Below, piece by piece: positions 17,510 to 30,914 of a stretch of DNA of 64,000 nucleotides. The notes beneath the pieces are model-generated. The model did not search any database, was not told the origin of the DNA, and saw nothing but the letters and a program-made list of their open reading frames with translations. A program made the translations under genes and the position numbers. Within the stretch, counting starts at the first letter, position 1. Every line of letters starts with the position of its first letter. This DNA is from Linnemannia hyalina. Taxonomy: Eukaryota > Mortierellomycota > Mortierellomycetes > Mortierellales > Mortierellaceae. Where the stretch lies: positions 1-64,000 of the forward strand of contig JAHRHY010000003.1 of assembly GCA_019671135.1 (NCBI GenBank), written 5' to 3'.

Positions 17510-19350
17510 CTAGAGTTTAGCCTGGCCCTGGCTGCTCTGGCGCTGCTTATACTGTTCCTCGCGTTTAGCCTTCAGCCATAACTCGCTCTGCCTCCAGAAC
17601 GCCAACGTCCTAGCATCCAATCGCTCGACAAGCTTCTTCTCAACCGTACACTCTTCCGTAAACACAACAGCCTCCTTCCTCTGTCCTCCTACGCCAACGT
17701 CCGAGGGCAGCAACGAGTCCTGACCATGTTTAAGTCCATGCTGACGACTCGTCTCACCCCAAGCAAATAAGATCCATACCTCCATCACTCTGAACGACAG
17801 CTCCTTCTCGGCGTCCGAAAATAGCTCTTGGTAGGTGTCTGATCCAAAGATAAACGGCAGCTCGGCAGCATGGTGAGCGCCCAATCCCAACTCCATCTCC
17901 TCAACAACCTGCAAGGGGTGATCGAAATGGTAACGAGACATCTCCAACTGAGGCTGACTAGCCAACAGGGCACGACTGGTCGCATGGATGGGATACAAGA
18001 ACACCGAGTCGCTCAGCACAATCGCCGAGATGCTTGCAGCCTCTGCATCTGTCTTGGGGGTTCCATAGATGGCCTCAAATTCCTTCTCCTGACCTGGAGG
18101 GCAGTTCCTTGCAAAGAACCGAGGCCACCGCTTCAGGTTCTTGGCTCCCAATGTCGGCACAAACATCCGCCCTTCATCACGGCAGTCTCCTAGCATCACA
18201 GCCTTGACGTTGGGGTCGTAGCGTGCGCCGTCGTGAACCCACCCACGGGGGTCGCTGTGAATAAGGACATTGTCGATGGTCGGGATAAACATGCCGACCT
18301 TGCCGTTGTTGGCGGCCTTAACGAGATCCTTGGCAGAGACCTTTCTTAATTCCTCAATCTTTTGTGCTTCTGTCAGTCCAGAGTCGTTCAGCTTGAAGTG
18401 TTGACAGAGGTGGTTGAAATAGCGTTGACCCTCCATATCAGGTCGTCCAGCAATCATGGTCGTTGCAGCTCCCGACTGAAGGATCGCCCGTTGGAAGAGA
18501 CCATGATGGGTTGGGATGGCGAGATGGTATGCGATCGATGCCGCTCCGGCAGACTCTCCAAACACGGTCACATCCTTGGGATTGCCTCCAAAAGCCTCGA
18601 TGTGATCTCGGACCCATTCCAGGGCGATCTTCTGGTCCAAAAGACCCCAGTTACCAACAGACTTTTCGCCATTCCTGTCCGAGAGACGCTTGTCCGATTG
18701 AACATCCTGGACCAACTCGATCGACGAGAGGAACCCAAAGTAGTTGAGACGGTAGTTGATAGTAACGACAATCACAGGGCGACCAATACCCTTGACAGAA
18801 TGGGCGACCATGTTGGTGGCATCGTAGAGACTCATACCGTTGCTGCCGTCCTTGTATCCGCCTCCGTGGATCCAGACCATGACAGGGATCAATGGCTTGA
18901 ACTTGTTGTTCAACCTGTCGTGGGGGGCAAAGACGTTGAGGTTGAGGCAGTGCTCCTCGCTATAGACCTTGGAATACTCGACTTCGTCGTCCTCGTCGGC
19001 AGCGCTCGCGTTCATGCTCACCAATGGGTTCTCGCTTGAAGGTTGGTGGCAAACTGGGCTATGTTTTTTTTCGAATAATGTAACAACTGTAGTTAGCTAC
19101 TTGTGCTCATAACAGGAGGTGTAAATGAATGCAGCCCTGAGTGATTCAAAGAGTGGAATGAGTGAGTTTACCCCTGAACGGTAGCATCACGGACACCGGT
19201 CCAGGGGGTTGCCTTGACAGCAGGACGCCAACGCTCAGGGACGGTGGCATAGGGGATGTTGAGGAACTTTGTGACCGAGGGCTGGGTCTCTGTCTGTGTT
19301 CCTTGGATAACACCACAGCCGGAGATGCTGATTTGTGGGGAAGGCGACAT
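17510..19350 (-). CDS. Type-B carboxylesterase / lipase
   Basis: Exon 1 (19350-19172) and exon 2 (19058-17510) join across a 113-bp GT-AG intron; the split codon makes Gly followed by PVCHQP, matching the family motif after the first beta sheet. The protein has 575 residues, normal for the family. The oxyanion-hole motif HGGG is at 124-127, the nucleophile Ser229 is in GESAG, and a candidate catalytic His lies in the HHAAELPFIFG motif near the end. Expected reaction: hydrolysis of carboxylic esters or acylglycerols. No secretion signal is evident (it starts MSPSPQISISG), so it is probably intracellular. The C-terminal tail is Gln/Lys-rich. No stop or frameshift is seen. Confidence 0.9.
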
Positions 19351-22300
19351 TTGTTGGATCGCGGGAGGGAGGGGAATGAGAATGAGTTCGACTTTGGGTG
19401 AATGGGAGACAAACGAGTGATGAAGAGAGGGGGGAAAGAGAAAGTGAGCTTGAGATTCAGTAACGGGACGGAAAGGGGAATGAATGCGGACGGCGAGTGT
19501 ATTATTTTTTTCGTTTGTCCCTCTTAAAGTACAGACAGCACACGGAAACTGCTGTTGCCAGCCGATTCAAAATCTACGAGCCGAAGGTTGTGGGGAGAGG
19601 TGCATTGGTCGCTGTTTGTCTCTCTCGGCCTCTTTTCTTTACCTTCGGGGCTGTACGTCTTGTGTAAAGAGCGATCGGAGGAAGTTGAACAGTTGGTTGG
19701 TCGGGTTGCCTGCTTGGAGATGACTATAGACATTACTTGCTTGTGGTTTAGCGAAAGACGTGCGTTGGCCTTGACTCAACAAGTTGACAAATACCAATGC
19801 AGGGTGCTATTTGAACCGAGCCTACGTGGCCTGGCACACTCTGTGATCGGTCACTTCTAGCACGAAGGCACGAAGAGGAGACAAGAGCGTGTCCTGTCTG
19901 TCCTAGTTAATCTACTCTATCGCTTCAGCGCTTTGCTCCCTTGAACTTCTACGCACTGCTTCGCTTATCTTCTGTTGTACCACGGCCCCTTTTAGCGACA
20001 GATCTACTTCCTTTACCTCTTTCCCTCTCAAACCCTACACCCAACAACCATTCGATGCGTAGTCGGACAACATAAAAGGGGCGACAGCCGTCTGTGCATG
20101 TGGGGATGTGGAAAGGGCTTACATTGACTTGCGCGCCAAAGGACAAGAAAATAATAAGGGGGGTTGGAGGGAAACATAGCAGAAGGGAAAACCAATGGTG
20201 CTGAAGTGGTGGTGATGATGATGCAGGGGACGGACACGCCCACTATCACACACACATTGCCATTGGCACCTGCACTTGGACAACCAACACAACAGAGCAA
20301 TGGCAGGAGCATCATCCTGAGATGTACTGTCCTTATGCTTTACTCCCCCTCCGTCCTTTTCGTATGCTAGCCTTGCTACATCATGCACCCCTGTTTCTTC
20401 TTTTCTGTCCAAGATCCGACCACATCCTGCGGTAAATGGGCGAGTCAATGCATAGCCCGAGGAAAAAAAGAGAGCAACACGGAGAGGCAGGGGGGAGGAG
20501 AGAAGGGGGGTGGGGGAGCATGCAAGGTGGGTCTGAACTCAACCGGATGGTGTCCCTCCCCTACTTCATGCTAATGCTATGCCGACTCCAGTGCTAATTA
20601 TGCCAATGCCAATGGGGTAAGGGAGGCGTGTGTAATACTATTTTTTCAATATGAAACGTTGATGAGCCTTTCAACAAATAAAAAAATCTTATTGTTATGG
20701 ACATCTGGACCCCTCATTGTCGCCATGCTCGCAACCATGCGACTCTCATTGGGCAAAGTATTATTGTTATTTTACTCCTCTTTTGTGCTATGTGTGTGGA
20801 CAACTAGATCTCTCAGATCGTCTTTTTTTTTTTCAAACAAGGAGACGAGAAAAAAAAAAAGAAAGATGATCTATTTCTTTAGTATCTGACAAAGAACAAC
20901 CACGCCATTGTGTACCAAAGGCGAAGCATTGGTCAGGCATCTTTACCAGAGACCTTAGATGTGGAATCACAAAAACAGGAATTGTTCAACAATATTTTTG
21001 TCCCGCTCTTTGTTTATGTGAAAATGGAGAGGTGTGTGAACAGGTGGATGCATGCAAGGAATGCGGGAGAGGGAAAAGGTAAAAGCATCTCGTCCCACCA
21101 AAGGATGATATTTCACACACGCCCATTTGGATGGTGAAGGGGAAAGCGAAAGAGAGGGAAGGAGAAGAAAGCTAGGGAGTGAAGAGAGGACTGGCTGTGT
21201 GCGCCGGCTCAAATGCCGTTTGGCGAATTATTGATTTTGTTGTGCGAAAGGAACCTCAAAGTGAAGAATGTGGTGAGGGGCGAGTTCCCCAGACCAAACC
21301 TTAGAACAAAGAACAAGAAGAACACCGTTGTTTTTGATTGCCTGTTGTTGTTGTACGACCATGAGAGCCGACACCTCTTCTTATTTTAGTTTTCTCGTTC
21401 ATACAAGTTACCCGCGCAAAACATAACAACAAAGGAGAATTGTATGTCGCCTTTGTTTCGACTTTGTTTCGACCCCTTTCCAGTTCATAAAAACGGAGAG
21501 AGGGGGGAGGGCAGGGGGTGAAAATAAATGCAAGATGACAAAGAGTGAGCGTGTGTCATGTCGATGGTAATGGTCTAGAAGATGAACCTACAATTTTGTT
21601 CCAGGTTGCCTGCGTGGGAGCCAATTGAAAAGAGAATGTTGTGTCAATAGCGAAGGACATACCCAGAAAAAATTGTCGTTCTCCTCCGCGGGAAACAAGT
21701 GATGATAATAATGGTGGCGGCGATGACAACAGCGATGGTGTGCTCTGTTGTTTTCTTTCCTTGATTTTCACAAGCCTTCCTGCATTCCCATTCCCGTTCC
21801 TACTGTGTGTCCTCTTTCGTCCTTTCTTCTACAACTACAAGTCTTGTTGAGAAGAAAAGAAGGACGAGAGAATGCGCACACCCTTTATATATGAATAAAC
21901 TGAAAAACTGTTTTTAATCAACCCGATCGGATAGCTGTCGTTGGTTGAACCCTGTTTTACTTGGATCCTAATAATATCTTTCAGCAAGGACGTCCACGGT
22001 GCCATCGTTTTTTTGCTTTTTGTTTTTCATCTCTCTCTCTCTCTTTCTCTCACCATTTCTTACATGTACCTGCTGGTGTCAATCTATAAAACTTATCTCT
22101 ACCACCCCCACACGATATTATCGAATCCATCCACGTTTTACCCTTCTTCTATGCCCTCCTCACCCCAGACGAGCAATTGAAGAGAGTGAGAAAAAGAGTT
22201 GTTGTCGTTTGATTTTGTATCCCTCCCTTTGTATTCATTCCATTCACTTTATCTTTTCATTCAACTCAAAACAAACATACCAGCAATAGAAGTACAGGCG

Positions 22301-22785
22301 GTAACCCCTGCCCTCGCTCTTTTTGTTCTTTCTTCCACTCATCCATCGGAAGTCGGATAGTCGTCCCTACCCCCTCTACTCCTTTCTAACCCATTGGACC
22401 AATTAGCGGCCCCCTTGTTTTCTTTCCCCCTGCGCTGTTCCTGTCATTATTATTTGAGTTGTTTGTTGTTTTTTTAACTCTTCATTATTCATCCAATTCT
22501 TCACTTTTTCTCCCACTTCTTCTTCTCTTCCTCCCGTCCTTCCTTCAACCTTTACTTACACTTTCGCCCATCTGCTCATCCTTCCTCCCATTCATACTTC
22601 TCTTCGACCTGACCTAACCTTCACTCCTTCCTTCCTCTTTCCTCTTCTGTCTTCCTCTTCTCTCATCTCAAACCATCAGTCACTTTTGTTGTCTCAACTC
22701 AACCCTCTTTGTCTCAACCCCCCTCCGTCTTCTTCCTCGGCTATTCCTTGCACCCGTCTCCTCTTGCTTGAAACACACACACACA

Positions 22786-22817
<32 letters not shown>

Positions 22818-23098
22818 CTCTCCCCTCTACAATCAACCACCTTCGTCCCTTCGCCTCACCCCCCCCCCCCCCCCGACAGCACTTCAATTGCCTTGACCAC
22901 CTCCCTCTCTCTTACTACCACCTCGCTACCTATACCAACCACCTGGAAATACGACACACCCAGTTACTGTTCACCACTTCATCCTTTAACCTACAACCAC
23001 AACCCTCTCCCTCTCCAACAACACCGAGACGCGCAAACACCAACAACACCGACAACACCAACAACAACAACAACCTACGATAATCGACCCGCTACAGA
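19351..23098. other. 3.7-kb gene-free region
   Basis: No reading frame here has codon structure or a motif I can support on either strand. Only short low-complexity frames occur. The right part (about 22300-23098) is strongly pyrimidine-rich with an AC/CT microsatellite (22772-22824) and a run of 16 C (22859-22874); it is probably promoter and 5' leader of the alpha/beta hydrolase. The left part includes the divergent promoter side of the carboxylesterase. Non-coding RNA cannot be excluded. Confidence 0.55.
22772..22874. repeat. AC/CT microsatellite and poly-C run
   Basis: ACACAC passes into a (CT)n run interrupted by CTAT units (22772-22824). A homopolymer of 16 C follows at 22859-22874. 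Confidence 0.9.
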
Positions 23099-24980
23099 AT
23101 GTCCCGGCGAATGTCTGAGACGGCCTCGGTCAGGTCGTTCGATAGCATCCCCACCATGGCCGACGTCGAAGCAACCCTCGGCTGTGTTGATATGAACCAG
23201 CGCTACGAACTCTACTCCGGTCGCCTCGTCTCCTTTGCAGAGGTCGGCCATCCCTGCGGACACCCAGTCTTTTGCTTGTAAGATATATCTGTTGTTAAAC
23301 GAACCCACCATCTTGTATATGTGTCTGCGAGGGAAGGACAAGAAAAGATAGGGGAAGAGGGAAGGGAGGTGTGTGCGTTGTGGTTTGGTCTGTTGAGTAC
23401 GTCGCAGCACCGTGTTTGTTGAGTGTTCTTTTGTTGTGGACGTTGTTCTTTGTTTTAGTCAGTGCCCTTTTTTTTACGGACAGCCCCATCTAGGGGTGTG
23501 CTGTTGTCATTTTCTTCGTTTTGTCGGCTATTTTTTTTTTGTCTTATTTTTACATGTGTCGATGTCGTTCTGTGTGCGTACGATCGTTTTTCTAATGCGC
23601 CTGTGGTCGACTCTTGGTTATGCCTTTTAATAATAGCTTGGGTCTGGGCTGTATGCGATACTACTCTATTATCCTCGAGGATCTCGCCTTCAAGCACTCT
23701 CTCCGGATCTACTGCATCGACCGCCCTGGCGTAGGCATGTCTCAAGCTGCCGATCCAGAGGTATACAAAGTACTGACTCAATCTCCATTCTTGAACTTGG
23801 TCGCGATCATTACTTTGCTTTGCTCTGAGGAAATATTATCTTTGTGTGGACATTGTTAACATCCTCCCCTACGATCGAGAGCCAACCCTTGCATGGGCTT
23901 GCTTATTATGTATTACAACAAGGGAATATTGTTTTCTGACCCATCATCGTTACTACCTCTTATTACACCAAAATAGTCGTGGACACCACTCAGGATGGCA
24001 GAGATCGTTGAAGAGATGGCAAACGGATTCAACATTCAAAAGTTCTCGGTCATGGGACACTCGTGCGGAGCCATCTACGCCATGGCATGCGCCCTTAGAC
24101 TCAAACCCAGGATTGTCGGGACAGTGTGGTTAATGTCGCCTTGGGTCCACCTGACTATCGCCAAGCGGATGAAGTGGATCAAGCACATGCCGACAACGCT
24201 CTTGAAATCCCAGAGCACCGCCAGTCTTCTCTACAAATCCCTCTCGGTCGCAGCCAAGGAGCCACCATGCAAATCGGATCCAAATATCCTCAACTATGAT
24301 CGCGAGAAATTGGTCAAGGCGATGTTGCAGGATAATCTGGCCGAGAGTCTGGAGGGCGCCAATAACGATTTGATGGTCTGCCTGGAACTGTACCATTCGT
24401 TTGGATTCAGCTACAAGGATGTCACTCTTCCTGTCCATGTCTTTTGGGGAACCAAGGTAAACTAGATCATGTCATGGAAGGACCACTGTATGAGAAAATG
24501 TTCAAAAGGACAATAGTTAGAAGACAGAGTCCAAAGGGTTTCTTGTCTACACCGACCACACGCCCCCTACTCCCTCGAGAAAAAACACACCAATTGACTC
24601 CCTTTTAATATTCTTTTATACCTCGCTTTGGACTAATATAGGACGCAGTGATTTCCAAGGAAGCAGTAGATTGGATGGAACAACGACTCCCACAGTGTAC
24701 ACTTAGTGTAATCGAAGGCGGCACCCATGGACTCCTCTGGAGGGCGGATGTGGTCTCAAAGATCTTCAAGGGCATTGCTTCGTCATGGAAGCTGGCAGAG
24801 TTTGAGCGGTCGCTCTCCCAGCGCTGGTCAATCAAGCAGCTCGGGCTCAATAAGCACCAGTCCTACAGGAGCAGCACCTACAGCGCCGTCCAGCAGGCTA
24901 TCCAGACCAGCAATATCTACGACACCCAACAGACACTTTACCAGACCCAACAGATCTTTGAGGATCCCGACCGCTTCTGA
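23099..24980 (+). CDS. Alpha/beta-fold hydrolase
   Basis: Four exons (23099-23277, 23637-23760, 23977-24456, 24642-24980) with GT-AG introns and matching phases give 373 residues. Motifs follow the fold order: FAEVGHPCGHPVF strand, a FLGLGCMRYY oxyanion region, IYCIDRPGVGMS, nucleophile elbow GHSCG with Ser130, an all-helical cap (about 150-235), HVFWGTKD with Asp262 spanning the last intron, and GGTHGLLW with His290. The catalytic triad is therefore complete. The tail after 310 is Gln/Ser/Thr-rich. No signal peptide is seen. The substrate is unknown; esterase or epoxide-hydrolase-like relatives are equally possible. The start was chosen because it directly precedes a continuous first exon; a second ATG at 23156 is possible. 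Confidence 0.88.
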
Positions 24981-25687
24981 ACTCTTTGGGAGGAAGTTGT
25001 AGTCATGAACTCTCGCTTTTCATTTTCAGTTTTTTTTCTTGTTCTCATTTTTTTTTCATTTCACCTGTAGCTTCATGTACATCTTCATATCCCACTCCCT
25101 TCCTTCACGTCTCGTCTGCAGAATGCTGTCAAAGAGTGATTTGGGGGCACCCATTCTTTTCTTTTTCTTTTTCTTTTTCTTTTCCTTTCACCTCTCGTAA
25201 CATTAGTCGCCCACCCTTTACAAAATCAACAACAGCAAAACAGCATTACCACCACCACCACCAAAAAGCCTTACTTAGCCTACATTCCCTCCCCTTTCCC
25301 ATTTCATCTCTTACCCCACTCTTATCTTCACCCCTAAGAGCAGATAGAAACCGTTGCATGTAAAATATACCCATTCATTCATCCTCAGCCGAAAAGTGTT
25401 TGTTTGTATAATGGTCGGGAGATCAATGGTCGGAGTGTGTAACACCAGGAATGCAAAGATACAAAGGAAGGGAGATTAAGAAAGATACACGGAAGTTACG
25501 GAACACACCCGGTAACCGACACACGAGTGGCATGGTATACAACGGCTTAGTACACTTCATCTCTTTCGATCGCTAGCAAAGCTCTGGCGTGCCTATTGAT
25601 ATTTGAAACCCCTTTCATTTTTGCCAAAACCCCCCCTCTTCGTCCCATGATTTTTTATGACTTTCATTCCTCCCTTCATACTTTATT
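24981..25687. other. 3' region of the alpha/beta hydrolase
   Basis: T-rich and pyrimidine-rich sequence including a TTTTC tandem (about 25158-25190). No gene is supported. Confidence 0.5.
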
Positions 25688-26640
25688 TCAGACCAAATAA
25701 CACAGACCAGCCAACCCCCGAAAATCACACCACCCACCCTCTGGCCAATGCTCGTCCCTCCACGCCTTCTCTGCCTCATTATCAAATTCGAAAGGGATAC
25801 CACTAAACGCTACTCTTTTCAACTTTCGCGAGTTCTTTGGCACATCCATCCCACTGGCTAGGGTCATTGATAACCTATCCGGTTGACGATAGTCTTTGAG
25901 ACCTTCCCATTCTCTTAGATTGCACAGGGTCCAAGTCAATACTGCAGGCTACCAAAAATGTGTCGCTTCGTGTCCAGGATTAGCTCCTGAAGGTGAGGGG
26001 GGAGGGCGTGCGAGTTTGTTGTAGACCTGCGCCTGAAGACGCCTGCTCTCGTCGATTGAGTATCCTAAGGAAAGGGGACGAGGAGGAGTGGTTGTAGGCG
26101 TTGGGCCGGAATCGAGTTCGAATCTGTTCTGGTTGGTGATGAATTCCTTGATCGTAGCCAGCCAGCCAGTCACAATCAAGGCGTCGAAAATGTATCGTTC
26201 CTGGTCTGATCTTTCGACTGGTGGAGGTTCACTGTCCCGAAAAGTGTGAGTCTCTTGAGATTAGATTTCTCTCGAAAGAGTTAAACGGGAGCCGACTTTA
26301 CCAACGGTGTCTGTGGCGGTCCTGAACATTCCCCTTCCACGTCGTCCTCTCTAAAAAGCCAAGGGTACAACCCAAAACTCGTCAAGAACTCTGGTCGGGT
26401 ATAGTCAACATCTAGATCCGACCAACCAAGCAGCGGATCCGAGAAATATATCACCTCCTCCAACTCTCTCACACACCCATCCTCATCCGCCTCCACAACA
26501 AGATCCATTACACTACAGATCTCCGTCTTCAACTTTCGAATCAAATGTCCGTTCTTCAGCAGCGAACTTGAACCTCGCCGGTAGTCATTTTGTATCCATC
26601 ACTTGAAATGAGAAAAGTCGATTGCGCCTCCATGTCTTCA
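25688..26640 (-). pseudogene. Possible F-box/leucine-rich-repeat gene relic
   Basis: Three coding-like segments follow each other on the minus strand: about 26600-26281 (containing LLKNGHLIRKLKTE and FLTSFGLYPWLF), about 26230-25950 (containing RYIFDALIVTGW and EFITNQNRFEL) and about 25949-25688 (containing SMTLASGMD and WRDEHWPEGG). The first is in a different frame from the other two, and an in-frame TAG follows HFW between the second and third. The ending resembles the last LRR-like unit of the F-box proteins common in Mortierella-type genomes, but I recognise this only loosely and see no clear F-box. The start is not fixed; similarity may extend past 26640. Confidence 0.4.
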
Positions 26641-28648
26641 ACCGGATGATGGCGCCTCAGGCATCGTTATTGTTTGCAGTATCCAACTTTTTGCTGTGTA
26701 TAGATGCCGATTGATCGTCAGAGGGGAGCTAAGAAGAGGGGGGACCAAGCTTAAGAGACAAGGATACATTGAATTACGTCATGGTTTGAGAGGTGGGAGA
26801 GGATTTGGGTTAGGGTCTCTGGTGGTAGATCTATGGACCCATCACCTTTTCCTGTTGGTGTTGTTGTTATTGTTGCATCGAGTGAGGGAGGGGTGGCGAG
26901 TTTTCCCGGTGAGGGGCAGAATGTGGAGAAAACTGAGAGGTGGTTGAGAAGATGGGTTGACGTCAGGTTGGAAGATTGGGAAAAAGAATAGAGTAAAAAA
27001 CTAGAAAAAAATATATGTGCGAGGGGTGTTTTAATAAGCCTTCAATCGCTTCTCTTCTCAAGGGACAAAGCCTCCATGTCAATGAATCATCTTAGGACGC
27101 TGCTGGAGGCTGTTTTCATATATTTTCATCTTGTGAGCGGCAGTAAAATCCAACAAAAATGACCTTGCACGCGACGTTCCTATATCTTGGCGCTGAATAT
27201 TTGTTCTTCCGGCGTTGTATCCTATATCCGCGCGCCTCTCGTTGATGTAAATAAGCTGAAAGAATCGTCTGTCGAGTAGCCCATTACAGTTCAGGTTTGT
27301 GGCCGATAGTCTTTGTTACAGCAATTGAGTTGGGGAATGAATGAAAGCCCTAGAGATGATGGTTTGGCATATATTCGTCTGAAACTGCACGTTGCTGATC
27401 TGCTCGCTCTGATCTGAATCTAGGGGGGATTGTCAAGAATTAGCAAATGAGGAGGAGTACTCGTCTTGTGGTTCGTAATGGTGGCTGTTTCAGAGGTTTC
27501 TTGCTGGATTGGTGAACTGGGGAGGAGTAAAGAAAAGAATGAAGGCGCAGCAGGAAAAGAACCTCTGAAGGCGCTCCTTATCAGCTGATAGATATTCAAA
27601 ATATTAAAAAAATCCATAAATTCTGTTTTCTCTGACCCCTTCTTTTCTCTGACCCCTTCTTTTCTCTTCCTTCAAACAACGGTCACTTCAACCATGCTTC
27701 TCCTCTTCCTCTTTCTTGTCGCTTGCTCTTCCATCCCTTATTCTTCCATTTTCTTTCCTGCTCAGGTACTTTTGCTTTTTGTTACCTCTCTCTCTCTCTT
27801 TGTGTGTATTCTCTTGGTGTTTCTTCTTGTCCATCCCTTCGTTTTCATTTCCACTTAACATTCGAGGACACCGCCGCCAACCTCAGGATGAACTAAGCTG
27901 TTCAACTTTGCAGCGTGTGCAACCTGTTCCTTCAACTCGATAGGTCTTTCTCACACTCTCAGAAGACAAACAACAGAATGAAAGCAGCTCTTGGGCGGTG
28001 GCACAAGGTAAGTCGTGTCATATTTTTTGCGCCAACCTTTTTCCTCCCATCACTTCTTCCTTCCTCCTGCCACCATCCTTTTCCTTTCAGTCACCTTCCT
28101 CCTCCCTTCTTCCTCCATTCCCCTCCCCCCCTCTGAACCCACGATAACATAGGACCCTCGTCACAGCTTAGTCGTTATCATCAAAGTACATTGCAGGATC
28201 TGATCTGTTTGTACGAGTGCTTGATAAAATGCTTCGATGTACGTACAGGCTCGGCAGGATCTTGATTTTTTTTCTTTGCCAAGTTCTACTTGAGACGCTA
28301 TAGTCTAATGCGGCTATGCCTAGGAGCTTGCGTTATTTGATTGCTATCTGCAAGGTTATAGAAGATGGAGGGGTGAAAAGGAGCAACCCCTGCTTTTTTT
28401 AAAAATTATGCGGAGCAAATTGTCAAAGGCCTAGACACAACAATACATGCGTTCCACATTCTTATCTGAGCTTTTAAGATATGAAACCACATTTCCGGAA
28501 TGATCGTTCCTGAGCTGATCGCGTTCCTGGATCGATGATGTTCCTGAATCGATAGCGCCCTAGTTTCTCGAACTGTCTTTTGGTGTGGTAAATTAGTACT
28601 CAATTGGACTTTATTTATAGTTATGTTGTGATATGACCCGGAGGTGAT
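26641..28648. other. Intergenic region, no supported gene
   Basis: The region is AT-rich. It has a short two-unit tandem of TCTCTGACCCCTTCTTTT at about 27629-27665. At 27694 an ATG opens a very hydrophobic 54-codon frame followed by splice-site-like GTACTT and GTAAGT signals (27766, 28010). This could be a small secreted product or a non-coding transcript, but nothing confirms it. Confidence 0.4.
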
Positions 28649-30914
28649 TCAAAGGGCAGCGGCTGTCACTCTCTGAGCCTCCTCCTCCTCCTCTCTCTCC
28701 TTTTGGACGCGCTTTAAAGGATCCTGAGAGAGTGTGTCTAATTTGCCGCGCTTGGGTGTCTGGGGCAAGAAGTTGGCCTGGGGGCGATAGGCATTGTCCT
28801 TTGACATTTGCTTAATCTGCATCGACTTGGGGATCCAATTGAACAAGATGTATCGCATAATTCGCTCCGAGAATGTCTGGCCATTGGGAGGAAAAAAAAA
28901 CCGATACGGTGGAAGAGAAATACAAAAAAGAAACAGTTGGTAAACTGATACTTACAAAATAACGTGTTTTTGTTCGACTTCAGCTCAAAGAACACATCAG
29001 ATATTACAAGGGCGTGGGGGTTTGTTGTTGATAGAAAATAAAAACTTACATGGCCGAATTGCAGCTTGGCAGCGAATTGAGTTTGTGCGTACTGTTCCTT
29101 GACAGCTTCGTAGCGCTCATCCTTGTATCCTTTGAATGCGTTTTTGATGTTCTCGAAGCTGGTTGGTTTGATGTCATACAAGTGGTTAGCGAGGATGACA
29201 GCGTCCTGCATTGCGTTCACGGCGCCGGCACCTGTACTTGGGAGGAGCTGAGGACCAAAAAAAAATAGATGATTGATACTGTGATTAGGACGGGAATGCT
29301 CACAATGGACTAATAAATGCCATGAACCGTAGTTCCTCTTTTTACCTTGTGTGCAGCTACAAAAACAATGGCAAGGAAAGCAAATGTAAATAGAGCATTA
29401 GACATGGGGAACGAGACACAGTTCAGCAAAGCACAGACAAGAAAACAAAAAAGAAAAAAATGGGCATACCATCACCGATCAAGACGGTTCGTCCGTGGTA
29501 CCAGGTCTCAAACATCATATCCTCAAAGTACACCTTGGAGACCACTTCAATAGGCGTAGAATCGAAAAGGTCACCCATGGTTCCATAAGTGGTCTTGAAG
29601 TGGCGGATAGAGTCCATCATCTTTTGGTTCTGCTGTGGGACCCAATCCGACGTCCTGAATTGGTCGTCGGCGATCTCGGCAACGCCCAACTGGACAACGA
29701 CGTTCCAGCAGATCCTGTTTCCTGGAACGGTGAATGTACACCACTTATTGAGACGCGCAGTACCAAAACAAGGTAATTAGCAAAAGAAACCTCTTACGCA
29801 CGGACATAATATTTTATACCTCGAGACAATGTGACTCAACTTACAGTGTACGGAGTGTTCCCGTCTCCAATGATACCATAAGTCTGACAATCATCCTTCA
29901 AGACGTCCGGGTACCTCTCTGGATCCAACTCCTTGGTCGTTCCCACCAAGGAGATATACCCCTTCCTCATACTCTGGTTGTCAGTCTTGGGGAGCAATCC
30001 CTGCTTTTCCAAGGTCTTGTACAAATGTTGACGAACGGCACTGTGTGCACCATCGGCTCCGACAAGGATATCGCCGTGGATAGTGGTGTTATCGCTGAAT
30101 CGAACCATGACTCCTTCGTGGTTCTGCTGGAAGGAGAGGATCTTCTTGGATAGGTGCATCTTTTCTGTGGGAATCTTGCGGAGCAACATTTCGTGCAGCT
30201 CCGGACGAGGGAACAGCTGGCGTTCGTACCCCATGCTAAATGTATATACGAGAGAATAAATTAATACAGCCACATAATATGAACGAGAGAGAAAGGTCAA
30301 TACTTGCGGAGAAAAAAAAGGACAGAATAAAATTTGGGAGGCCTACACTTCTGGGGAGATGGACTTGAAGTTAGCGATGAGCTTTAGCTTGTCCGTCAGT
30401 ACAGATCCACCGTCTCGCAGAGGTTTTGAGAAGGATAACAGTTCTTCGTACAGGCCCAATTGTTCAAAAGCAGGGAAGACATTTGGCGTCTACGAGACGA
30501 GAAAAGTTAGGGAGTGCAGCGAGAGATCATGTTAGAGCGGTTCCTGGACTTAACTTTGTTGCACAAAGAAATAGACGCCTATTGTTACCAAGCACATAAT
30601 GGCGCCTAGTATGCATAATAAAAAAAAGGATGGGAGTGGGAAGAGGGGTGAGTTATGTCGTGTGTGTTTACGTGCGTGACTTGTGCTTTCGATTACTGGT
30701 GCAGAGGTACTTCCTTACCAAGGGGCTTAATCTCGGCCGACCTCTCAAAGATCTCATAGGGGATTCCTGCTTTCTCGAGGAGAATTCCAAGGAATAGTCC
30801 TCCCAAACCACCGCCGGCGATGAGAACGCGGGGGGGCCTGTCGGTCACCAATGGAGGCAGGTCACTGCCTTTGAAGCCTCCTGTGGGTACGGGCTTGGTC
30901 GTATTAGTACTCAT
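28649..30914 (-). CDS. FAD-dependent aromatic monooxygenase, copy 1 (485 aa)
   Basis: Eight exons: 30914-30719, 30605-30589 (17 nt), 30489-30347, 30235-29845, 29743-29470, 29356-29346 (11 nt), 29247-29050, 28876-28649. All junctions fit GT-AG rules and keep frame. Motifs of the group A flavin monooxygenases (FAD_binding_3) are complete: dinucleotide fold GGGLGG at 34-39 with Glu57 ending the second strand, DG motif LVGADGAHS with Asp180-Gly181, and GDAAHKLLPSTGAG beginning at Gly339. The C-terminal 75 residues are a charged extension with RPQANFLPQ. Family knowledge: these enzymes hydroxylate aromatic rings using NAD(P)H and O2; the substrate here is unknown. An in-frame ATG at 30986 would add a hydrophobic leader, but paralogue copy 2 begins at the equivalent of 30914, so I chose that. 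Confidence 0.9.

Noticed and set aside
18362..19039. 225-codon plus-strand frame
   Set aside because: Antisense shadow of the carboxylesterase second exon; composition is that of a reverse-complemented coding region.
19351..23098. Several 60-110-codon frames in the large spacer
   Set aside because: All are low-complexity (Ser/Leu/Phe- or Lys-rich), without motif, splice pattern or paralogue in the window.
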